This document shows, piece after piece, positions 45,312-52,313 of a stretch of 64,000 nucleotides of DNA. Every line of letters begins with the position of its first letter. The first letter of the stretch is position 1. The translations under genes and the position numbers were made by a program. Source of the stretch: Streptomyces toxytricini (GTDB lineage: Bacteria > Actinomycetota > Actinomycetes > Streptomycetales > Streptomycetaceae); assembly GCF_014649915.1 (NCBI RefSeq), contig NZ_BMTY01000019.1:62001-126000 (forward strand), given 5' to 3'. The notes under the pieces are model-generated. The model saw only the letters and a list, made by a program, of their open reading frames with translations. It searched no databases and was not told the DNA's origin.

Positions 45312-46186
45312 CGCTCCGCCTCCCGCACGATGCGGCTGCACCACAGCAGCCCCAGCCCCTCCAGCACGCTCCCCGCGACCAGGCAGCCCCAGCCGACGGG
45401 GGTGTGGAGGAGCACCCGCAGGGGGTCGGCGCCCAGTCCCGACCCGATCAGCAGCCCGACGAGCGGCAGCAGGGCGAGCACGGCCGTGGTCGATCTGGCC
45501 CCGGCCAGCTGGGCCCGCAGTGACTCCTGCCGGTCCCGCTCGGCGCGCAGGGCGCCCTCCAGCCGGTCCAGGCCGGCGGCCAGGCCCGCACCCCCGTCCA
45601 CAGAGATCCGCCAGCAGGCCGCCATGCCGGCCAGCCCTTCTGCTCCCGGCTCCCGGGCCGCCTCCCGCAGCGCCTCCGGTACGTCCCCGCCGAACGCGGC
45701 CGCCGCCAGCACCGCCGTCTCCGCCGGCCCGGGCGCCCCGGGTCCGACCGCCGACCGGCGCAATGCCGCGGTGAGCGCCTGACCGGGCTGGGCCCCGGCC
45801 CTCAGCTCGCCCACGGCGGCCCCGCACAGGGCGATGACCTCAGCCCGGCGCGCGGACCGCTCCCGCTGCCGCTGCCGCGTGTGCAGCCAGCGCCGCAGCA
45901 GCGGCACCGACACCGCGCCCGCCGCCATCGGGATCACCGACGCACCGATCAGCGCGAGCACGAGCCCGGCGCCGAGGCCCGCCCACTCCCGCCACAGCTC
46001 GGCCCGCACCCGGACGGCGGCCGCCCACACCTGCCCGCGGCCCGGCCCGCGCGGCTTGGCACCGCCCCCGGCCAGGACGCTCCGGGCCCGGCGGGCGGCC
46101 CGCTTCCCGCCGGCCAGCGCCCAGGCGGCCGTGGCCGCGCAGAGCACGCCGGCGAACACGGGCGCGGGCGCCGCCACGGCGTTCAC
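45308..46186 (-). CDS. tadB: Type II secretion F-family protein (TadB-like)
   Basis: A 292-residue inner-membrane platform protein of the pilus machine. It has an N-terminal helix (APVFAGVLCAATAAWALAGG), a second hydrophobic stretch (LGAGLVLALIGASVIPMAAGAVSVPLL), the cytoplasmic T2SSF domain (about 130-250) and C-terminal helices (TTAVLALLPLVGLLIGSG and GCLVAGSVLEGLGLLWCS). The start is GTG 46186, overlapping the tadA stop as GTGA; its own stop overlaps tadC in the same way. Confidence 0.88.
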   Translation of the reverse strand: MNAVAAPAPVFAGVLCAATAAWALAGGKRAARRARSVLAGGGAKPRGPGRGQVWAAAVRVRAELWREWAGLGAGLVLALIGASVIPMAAGAVSVPLLRRWLHTRQRQRERSARRAEVIALCGAAVGELRAGAQPGQALTAALRRSAVGPGAPGPAETAVLAAAAFGGDVPEALREAAREPGAEGLAGMAACWRISVDGGAGLAAGLDRLEGALRAERDRQESLRAQLAGARSTTAVLALLPLVGLLIGSGLGADPLRVLLHTPVGWGCLVAGSVLEGLGLLWCSRIVREAER

Positions 46187-47331
46187 CGGGCACCTCCCAG
46201 CAGCGGCCGCAGCCGCTCCCAGCCCTGCTCCCGCACGAAGCCGCGGGGCGACCATCGCAGTGCGGGCACCGTGACGACCAGGCCGGCGGCGTCCCGCTCC
46301 AGTACGTGCACCTCGGCCACCCGGCGCCGCCCCGCCCGGTCCCTGACCAGGTGGACCACGAGCGTGAGGGCGGCCGCCAACTGGCTGTGCAGGGCGGCCC
46401 GGTCGAGGCCGGCGGCCGTACCGAGCGCTTCGAGTCGGGCCGGGACGTGCGCCGCCGCGTTGGCGTGGACCGTGCACGTGCCCCCTTCGTGACCGGTGTT
46501 CAGGGCGGCCAGCAGGTCAGCCACTTCGGCGCCCCGGACCTCGCCGACGACGAGCCGGTCCGGCCTCATCCGCAGCGCCTGCCGGACCAGGTCGGCCAGG
46601 GTGACAAGCCCTGCCCCCTCCTGGTTGGCGGGCCGCGTCTCCAACCGCACCACGTGCGGATGGTCGGGGCGCAGTTCGGCCGAGTCCTCGGCTAGGACGA
46701 TCCGCTCCCCCGGGCCGACGAGCCCGAGCAGGGCGCTGAGCAGGGTGGTCTTCCCGGTTCCGGTCCCGCCGGAGACCAGGAAGGACAGCCGCGCCCCGAT
46801 GACGTCCCGGAAGAGGTGCTGCCCGCCGGGCGGCAGGGTCCCCGCCTCGACGAGCTCGTCCAGGGTGAAGGCCCGCGGCCGGACCACGCGCAGGGAGAGG
46901 CAGGCGGAGCCGACGGCGACCGGGGGCAGCACCGCGTGCAGCCGGGTGCCGTCGGGCATGCGGGCGTCGACCCAGGGGCGGGCGTCGTCGAGGCGCCGCC
47001 CCGCCACCGCGGCCAGCCGCTGGGCGAGTCGCCGGACGGCGTCCGCGTCGGGGAAGGCGACGGCGGTCAGTTCGAGCCCGCCGCCCCGGTCGACCCACAC
47101 CCGGTCGGGGGCGGCCACCAGCACGTCGGTGACGGCGGGGTCGGCGAGGAGCGCCTCCAGGGGGCCGGCTCCGACGAGCTCGGACCGCAACTGGGCGGCC
47201 ACGCCCAGCACCTCGGCGTCGCCGAGGAGCCGGCCCTGGGCCCGCAGGGCCTCCGCCACCCGGGCCGGGGTCGGTTCGGCGCCCGTTTCGGCGAGCCGCT
47301 GGCGCACCGCCTCCAGGAGTACCGCGCTCAT
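46183..47331 (-). CDS. tadA: TadA/CpaF-type pilus ATPase
   Basis: A 382-residue secretion ATPase that powers pilus assembly. Walker A is GGTGTGKT (188-195); the Asp box/Walker B region reads RPDRLVVGEVRG; and a His box (LNTGHEGGTCTVHANAAAHVPARLE) follows. The N-terminal domain contains PLEALLADPAVTDVLV and WVDARMPDGTRLHAVLPPVA, typical of CpaF. The ATG at 47331 overlaps the ssd stop (ATGA), again indicating translational coupling. No outer-membrane secretin is expected in a Gram-positive organism, and none is seen. Confidence 0.95.
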   Translation of the reverse strand: MSAVLLEAVRQRLAETGAEPTPARVAEALRAQGRLLGDAEVLGVAAQLRSELVGAGPLEALLADPAVTDVLVAAPDRVWVDRGGGLELTAVAFPDADAVRRLAQRLAAVAGRRLDDARPWVDARMPDGTRLHAVLPPVAVGSACLSLRVVRPRAFTLDELVEAGTLPPGGQHLFRDVIGARLSFLVSGGTGTGKTTLLSALLGLVGPGERIVLAEDSAELRPDHPHVVRLETRPANQEGAGLVTLADLVRQALRMRPDRLVVGEVRGAEVADLLAALNTGHEGGTCTVHANAAAHVPARLEALGTAAGLDRAALHSQLAAALTLVVHLVRDRAGRRRVAEVHVLERDAAGLVVTVPALRWSPRGFVREQGWERLRPLLGGAR

Positions 47332-48578
47332 GCCGTCACCTCCCGGTCGGGCGCGGGGCCCAGGGCCCGCCGCCAGAAGCCGTCGCAGAAGCGGGCGAGC
47401 GGCCCCCGCCCGTGCGCCCCGGGCGGTTCGCCCTCGGCGACGCGCCCCGGCAGGCCCACCTCGACCGGCACCTCCCCGGCGAGCGGCGCGCCCAGCAGCC
47501 CGGCCACCGCTTCGGCGTCGAGTCCGCCGGAGCAGCGGCCACGCACGACCACGCGCACGTCCCGGGCGGCGATGCGCACGCCCGCGGCGACCCGGCCGGC
47601 GGCGGCGACCGCGCGCAATTCGCCCGGGACGACCAGCAGCACGAGGTCGAGCTGGGCCAGGGCTTCGGCGACCGCCTCGTCGACGCGGCGCGGCAGGTCG
47701 ACGACGACCACCCCGCCGCGCCGGCGGGCGGCGGCCACGACCGAGCGCACCGCGGCGGGCGGGACGGCCACCCGCTCCCCGCGGTCCCAGCTGAGCACAC
47801 GCAGCGCGTGCAGCTCGGGCAGCGACTCCTCCAGCGCTCCGGCGCCGACCCGGCCGCGGGAGCCGGCGAGGTCGGGCCAGCGCAGGCCCGCGGCGCTCTC
47901 GCCGCCGAGCAGGACGTCCAGCCCGCCGCCGAGGGGGTCTCCGTCGATGAGGAGGGTCCGCTCCCCGGCCCGCGCGGCGCGGACGGCCAGGGCGCAGGCG
48001 AGGGTGGACGCCCCCGCGCCGCCGCTGCCGCCGATGACCCCGACGGCGAGGGCGCTGCGGCCGGCTCCCTCCGCCACGTCGGCGATGCGGTCGACGAGGC
48101 GGCCCTCGGCCCCGGGGAGCCGCAGCACCTCCTCCGCGCCGATCTCCACCGCGCGCTGCCACACCGTCGGGTCGTCCTCGGCCGGCTCCCGGACGACGAG
48201 GAGGACACCGCCGCGCCGCGGGGCCCCGCGGACCCTGCGGGCCGCGTCGTCCCCGACGAGGACGAGGGGTGCGGACTCCCATCCCGTGCCGGGTGGTGCG
48301 GCAGGTCCGCCGCCGACGCCACCGGGTTTCGCGCCAGGGGCGCCGCCGTCGGCGGCGCGGCCGCCTCCGCTTCCGTTTGGCGCCGGCAGCCCGTGGTGCA
48401 CGTACGGCTCGGCTCCCGCGGCGGCGCACAGCCGCAGCAGGTCGTCCAGGAGCAACGGGTCCTCAGTGATGATCAGCGGGCGCCCGCCCGGCGGCACCGC
48501 CCCGGCGGGGGCTTCCGCCGTCCGGATTCCACCTGCGCCGATCCGGTTCGGCGCTTTGCACGACTTCGATCCAGCCAC
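47328..48578 (-). CDS. ssd: Ssd/CpaE-like MinD-family protein with degenerate P-loop
   Basis: A 416-residue protein. The N-terminal half (about 1-155) is a receiver-like domain (PLIITEDPLLLDDLLRLCAAAGAEP). The C-terminal half is a MinD/ParA fold, but the P-loop reads VIGGSGGAGAST: both signature lysines of KGGxGKT are missing. It continues with IDGDPLGGGLDVLLGGE and VVDLPRRVDEA. Similar loss is reported for Ssd (Rv3660c), implicated in cell-division control, and CpaE localises pili. ATP hydrolysis is therefore doubtful. I choose GTG 48578 with AAGGGG eight bases upstream; the open frame extends to 48719 without support. First gene of the tad operon. Confidence 0.87.
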   Translation of the reverse strand: MAGSKSCKAPNRIGAGGIRTAEAPAGAVPPGGRPLIITEDPLLLDDLLRLCAAAGAEPYVHHGLPAPNGSGGGRAADGGAPGAKPGGVGGGPAAPPGTGWESAPLVLVGDDAARRVRGAPRRGGVLLVVREPAEDDPTVWQRAVEIGAEEVLRLPGAEGRLVDRIADVAEGAGRSALAVGVIGGSGGAGASTLACALAVRAARAGERTLLIDGDPLGGGLDVLLGGESAAGLRWPDLAGSRGRVGAGALEESLPELHALRVLSWDRGERVAVPPAAVRSVVAAARRRGGVVVVDLPRRVDEAVAEALAQLDLVLLVVPGELRAVAAAGRVAAGVRIAARDVRVVVRGRCSGGLDAEAVAGLLGAPLAGEVPVEVGLPGRVAEGEPPGAHGRGPLARFCDGFWRRALGPAPDREVTA

Positions 48579-48872
48579 GATCTCGGCCCCTTCTCGCTGC
48601 AAATCCCGGCGCCGCGGACTTCGCGGCCCGCAATCACCGTGCAGCGATCCGGAAAAAGAAGTGGATCTTGATCGAAAACCGTGGACAACGGGAGCCTTGT
48701 GAATAACTCCGTCACCCACACAGGTGAGTTCCCCAGCGCTGCGGAACCATCACGCACCGTGACGAGTCCTGAGGGGTGAGGGCCTGCACCGCGCCGGCCC
48801 GGCACGACGCACAGGGGGCGGCAGTGAGCGGTGGAGACCGGCGGAAGGGACGCGAACCGCGTCCGGACATGC

Positions 48873-48972
48873 GACGACCCCCGCCGGGGGGGAGAGCGGG
48901 GGTCGTCCCCACGGTCCGACTCGGGGGGGGAGGAGCCAGACCGGGTTAGCACGGTCGCGAACGATCCGTGAC
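48873..48972 (-). ncRNA. 6C RNA (actinobacterial two-hairpin small RNA)
   Basis: On the minus strand two successive hairpins carry long C runs in their loops. Hairpin 1: arms 48933-48942 and 48913-48922 (10 pairs with two G-U), loop with eight C's. Hairpin 2: arms 48896-48907 and 48873-48884 (12 perfect pairs), loop with seven C's. This is the defining architecture of the 6C family. The location also agrees: the same RNA lies between ssd (Rv3660c) and the HAD gene (Rv3661) in M. tuberculosis. A possible promoter (TTTGCC at 49001-49006, 16 bases, TACACC at 48979-48984) sets the 5' end near 48972, giving about 100 nt. The 5' end is an estimate. Confidence 0.85.
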
Positions 48973-49042
48973 TTCCATGGTGTACCCGAGAGGCTTCTCA
49001 GGCAAACCCACGCGCCACACCTTACGCCGAATGGTGGGCGCA

Positions 49043-49048
49043 TATGCT
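49043..49048 (+). promoter_or_regulatory. Candidate -10 element for a leaderless HAD transcript
   Basis: TATGCT fits TANNNT, and the GTG at 49055 begins seven bases after it, exactly where transcription should start. A leaderless message is therefore likely, consistent with the lack of a Shine-Dalgarno sequence here. Confidence 0.5.
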
Positions 49049-49054
49049 CGGGGC

Positions 49055-49912
49055 GTGGAAATCCAGCCCTTGCCGCACTCGTCGCCCCGCACCGCAGCCT
49101 TCTTCGACCTGGACAAGACGGTCATTGCGAAGTCCAGCACGCTGACGTTCAGCAAGTCGTTCTACCACGGCGGTCTGATCAACCGCCGGGCCGTGCTGCG
49201 CACCGCCTACACCCAGTTCATCTACCTGGTGGGCGGCGCCGACCACGACCAGATGGAGCGCATGCGGGAGTACCTGTCCGCCCTGTGCAAGGGGTGGAAC
49301 GTGCAGCAGGTGCGGGAGATCGTCGCGGAGACCCTGCACGACCTGATCGACCCGCTGATCTACGACGAGGCCGCATCCCTGATCGAAGCGCACCACACCG
49401 CCGGCCGCGACGTGGTGATCGTCTCGACCTCCGGCGCGGAGGTCGTCGAGCCGATCGGCGAGATGCTCGGCGCGGACCGGGTCGTCGCCACGCGCATGGT
49501 GATCGGCGAGGACGGCTGCTTCACCGGCGACATCGAGTACTACGCGTACGGGCCCACCAAGGCGGAGGCGGTGCGGGAGCTCGCCGAGTCCGAGGGCTAC
49601 GACCTCTCGCGCTGCTACGCCTACAGCGACTCGATCACCGACGTCCCGATGCTTGAGGCCGTCGGCCACCCGCACGCGGTCAACCCCGACCGGGCGCTGC
49701 GGCGCGAAGCGTCGGCCCGCGAATGGCCGGTGCTGGTGTTCAACCGGCCGGTGCGGCTCAAGCAGCGGCTGCCCGGGTTCTCCATGCCCGCGCGCCCGGC
49801 CCTGGTCGCCGCCGCGGCAGTCGGTGCGGCGGCCGCCACCGCGGGCCTGGTCTGGTACGCGAGCCGCCGCAAGGCCGGCGCCCTGGCCGCTGCCGCCGCC
49901 GCCGGCGCCTGA
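49055..49912 (+). CDS. HAD-superfamily phosphatase (SerB-like, class IB) with C-terminal membrane helix
   Basis: A 285-residue phosphatase. Motif I is FFDLDKT (Asp18/Asp20), motif II VSTSG (123-127), the motif III Lys is in YGPTKAEA, and motif IV is SDSITD (191-196). The cap sequence FSKSFYHGGLINRRAVLRT is typical of actinobacterial 'morphological differentiation-associated' HADs. The C-terminal ALVAAAAVGAAAATAGLVWYASRRK is a probable membrane anchor, so a small-molecule phosphate at the membrane is a plausible substrate. GTG 49055 is favoured because of the leaderless promoter; ATG 49031 is the alternative. It is divergent from the 6C RNA and the ssd/tad operon. Confidence 0.88.
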   Translation: MEIQPLPHSSPRTAAFFDLDKTVIAKSSTLTFSKSFYHGGLINRRAVLRTAYTQFIYLVGGADHDQMERMREYLSALCKGWNVQQVREIVAETLHDLIDPLIYDEAASLIEAHHTAGRDVVIVSTSGAEVVEPIGEMLGADRVVATRMVIGEDGCFTGDIEYYAYGPTKAEAVRELAESEGYDLSRCYAYSDSITDVPMLEAVGHPHAVNPDRALRREASAREWPVLVFNRPVRLKQRLPGFSMPARPALVAAAAVGAAAATAGLVWYASRRKAGALAAAAAAGA

Positions 49913-50305
49913 CCCCCCGCCGCGCCACGGCACCCGGACCGGCAGCAGGGATTCCGGGCGCCCGGTTCGCGCCCGTGCGCCCCGGAAAGTAAAAAAAGCA
50001 GCCAGGGGTTCCGCTTATCCCGGAAGCGGAGTACAAAGGAGTCACGGCCCGCGAGACCGAAGAACATCCGAGAGGATCATCTTTAAGAACGCAGTAAGGC
50101 CCACGGACCGAATGCACGAACGCCGAGCACCCACGCGACGTCGACCCGTCGATTACGGGCCAGCCGCACCAGGTAACCGGGCAAAGACCCCGACCTGATG
50201 GGCACATATCGAGGACGCTTGGTAACCCGGCGGGAGTGCCAGCGGCGACACCACAAGCAGGACGGTGTCGCCGCAACCCGTTTGTACCGGGCTCCCCCGG
50301 ACGCC
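49913..50305. other. 393-bp convergent gap with hairpins and a T7 tract
   Basis: No credible gene is seen between the HAD stop and the Fic-like stop. Composition is less GC-rich than the surroundings. It holds the Fic-gene terminator (50242-50274), a 7-bp hairpin (50010-50030), and on the minus strand a TTTTTTT run (49991-49997). Short basic frames on the minus strand have no recognised family. Confidence 0.6.
50242..50274 (-). terminator. 11-bp terminator after the Fic-like gene
   Basis: Arms 50242-50252 and 50264-50274 are perfect complements with an 11-base loop, about 30 bases past the stop at 50306 on the minus strand. Confidence 0.85.
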
Positions 50306-51127
50306 TCAGGCCGCGCCGCGCTGGAGCGCCTCGCACACCGCCGTCGACTCGCGGACGCCCAGCTCGACCGCACGGCCGCAGTGCGCGATCCAGCGGCCCA
50401 TCCCCTCGGGCGTGCCCGACAGGTAGCCCTCGAAGGCCTCCAGGTAGGCGTCCCGACCCTGTTCGGCGTGGCCCACCTCGGCCGGGCAGATGGCCTTCGG
50501 GTCCAGACCGCTGTTGATCAGCACGATCCGCTCGGCCGTCCGCGCCACCAGCCCGTTGTGGGAGGCGAAGGGGCGCAGCGCCAGCAGTTCGCCGTGCACC
50601 ACCGCCGCCATCACCAGCGCCGGGGCCGAGCTCCCGGCGAGGACCAGCCGGGACAGCCCGTCCAGCCGGCCCGCGACCTCGTCGGCCGACGGAAGCGGCT
50701 GCGCGACCAGGGGCTCGTCCACCGGCTCCCCCGCCAGGCGCGGGCGGCCCACCGCGTCGCCGTCGGCCGTGGAGCCCACCGCGACCAGGTGCAGGCGGGC
50801 GAGCACGCGCAACGGCGACTGGCGCCAGATGCTGAGGAGTTGGCCCGCCTCCGCGGTGAGCCGCAGGGCAGCGCCGACCGTGCGGGCCTCCGCGTCCGCG
50901 CTGAAGTCGGTACGGCGGCGCACCTCCTCAAGCGCCCAGTCCGCCCCGGACAGTGCGGCGCTGGCGCGGGCGCCGCGCAGGGCGGCCTCGGAGGTGATCT
51001 CGCCGCTGCGCCGGCGCATGACGCGGTGCCCGTAGACCCGGTCCACGGCCTTGCGTACGGAATCCACGGCTTCGGTGACGCCCGGCAGGGAGCCCAGGGC
51101 GGCCAGCGGGTCGGCAGCGCTACTCAT
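50306..51127 (-). CDS. Fic-fold protein with degenerate catalytic motif
   Basis: A 273-residue protein historically annotated 'oxidoreductase' in Streptomyces, but the sequence points to the Fic fold. LLALRPFASHNGLVARTAERI (181-201) aligns with the Fic loop HPFxxGNGRxxR. The catalytic His is Arg185, the first Gly is His190 and the phosphate-binding Arg is Leu193, while Phe187, Asn191, Gly192 and Arg196 are kept. Upstream, ARASAALSGADWALEEV (53-69) sits where Fic proteins carry the inhibitory-helix region. It is therefore probably not an active AMP-transferase. No Rossmann motif for an oxidoreductase is seen. The start is ATG 51127 without a convincing ribosome-binding site. It is divergent from the CooC-like ATPase. 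Confidence 0.75.
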   Translation of the reverse strand: MSSAADPLAALGSLPGVTEAVDSVRKAVDRVYGHRVMRRRSGEITSEAALRGARASAALSGADWALEEVRRRTDFSADAEARTVGAALRLTAEAGQLLSIWRQSPLRVLARLHLVAVGSTADGDAVGRPRLAGEPVDEPLVAQPLPSADEVAGRLDGLSRLVLAGSSAPALVMAAVVHGELLALRPFASHNGLVARTAERIVLINSGLDPKAICPAEVGHAEQGRDAYLEAFEGYLSGTPEGMGRWIAHCGRAVELGVRESTAVCEALQRGAA

Positions 51128-51222
51128 AGGTAGGGAGCCTACGCACTGCCGGGCCGTGCCACCGACCCCTCCTTGGAGTGGTCTTCCCCACTCACTCGCA
51201 CCACGTGCAGCGATCGAACGAC

Positions 51223-51228
51223 TACGCT
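51223..51228 (+). promoter_or_regulatory. Candidate -10 element for a leaderless ATPase transcript
   Basis: TACGCT (TANNNT) ends nine bases before the ATG at 51237, compatible with transcription beginning at or next to the start codon. No Shine-Dalgarno sequence precedes the ATG. Confidence 0.4.
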
Positions 51229-51236
51229 TCGTGAAC

Positions 51237-52313
51237 ATGAAGATCGCTTTCGTCGGAAAGGGAGGCAGCGGCAAGACGACCCTGTCCTCCCTGTTCATCC
51301 GCCACCTCGCCGCGGCGGGCGCGCCCGTCGTCGCCGTCGACGCGGACATCAACCAGCATCTCGGCGCCGCCCTCGGCCTCGACGAGGCGCAGGCCGCCGC
51401 CCTCCCGGCGCTCGGCGCGCACCTGCCCCTCGTCAAGGAGTACCTGCGGGGTTCCAATCCGCGGATCGCATCGGCCGATGCGATGATCAAGACCACGCCG
51501 CCCGGCGCCGGCTCGCGCCTGCTGCGCGTCACCGAGGACAACCCGGTCTACACGGCGTGCGCGCGGGAGGTGCCGCTCGACGGCGGTGCCGTACGGCTGA
51601 TGGCCACGGGCCCGTTCACCGAATCGGACCTGGGGGTCGCCTGCTACCACTCGAAGGTCGGGGCGGTGGAGCTCTGCCTCAACCACCTGGTCGACGGGCC
51701 GGACGAGTACGTGGTGGTCGACATGACGGCCGGCTCGGACTCCTTCGCCTCCGGCATGTTCACCCGCTTCGACATGACCTTCCTCGTCGCCGAGCCGACC
51801 CGCAAGGGCGTGTCCGTCTACCGCCAGTACAAGGAGTACGCGCGGGACTTCGGGGTCGCGCTGAGGGTCGTGGGGAACAAGGTGCAGGGCGAGGACGACC
51901 TGGCCTTCCTGCGGGACGAGGTCGGCGAGGACCTGCTGGTGGCCGTCGGGCACTCCGACTGGGTGCGGGCGATGGAGAAGGGCCGCCCGGCGCCGTTCGC
52001 GCTGCTGGAGGAGGACAGCCGGCGGGCCCTGGGAGCGCTCCGGGAGGCGGCCGACGCCTCCTACGCCCTCCGCGACTGGGAGCGCTACACGGCGCAGATG
52101 GTGCACTTCCACCTGCGCAACGCGGAGAGCTGGGGCAACGCCAGGACCGGAATCGACCTGGCGTCCCAGGTCGATCCCGGCTTCGTCCTGCGCGAGGGTT
52201 CCGACCGCGGGCCCGCAGCGGCCGAACTGCCCGCGGCGGCGGAACTGCCCGCGGCGGCGGATCTGCTCAGTCCTGCGCCGCTTCCCCTGCGGCAGGCGCC
52301 GCAGCCGGCTTGA
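51237..52313 (+). CDS. CooC/MinD-family ATPase
   Basis: A 358-residue deviant Walker A ATPase. The P-loop is GKGGSGKTT (7-15), followed by VDADINQHLGAALG and VVVDMTAGSDSFASGMF. This matches the CooC subgroup of SIMIBI NTPases, which load nickel into enzymes such as carbon monoxide dehydrogenase; the true client here is unknown, as no metalloenzyme gene adjoins it. The C-terminal roughly 40 residues are Ala/Pro-rich with two AAELPA repeats. It overlaps the convergent deacetylase gene by 47 bases at the 3' end. The start is ATG 51237; the GTG two codons upstream is possible. Confidence 0.85.
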   Translation: MKIAFVGKGGSGKTTLSSLFIRHLAAAGAPVVAVDADINQHLGAALGLDEAQAAALPALGAHLPLVKEYLRGSNPRIASADAMIKTTPPGAGSRLLRVTEDNPVYTACAREVPLDGGAVRLMATGPFTESDLGVACYHSKVGAVELCLNHLVDGPDEYVVVDMTAGSDSFASGMFTRFDMTFLVAEPTRKGVSVYRQYKEYARDFGVALRVVGNKVQGEDDLAFLRDEVGEDLLVAVGHSDWVRAMEKGRPAPFALLEEDSRRALGALREAADASYALRDWERYTAQMVHFHLRNAESWGNARTGIDLASQVDPGFVLREGSDRGPAAAELPAAAELPAAADLLSPAPLPLRQAPQPA

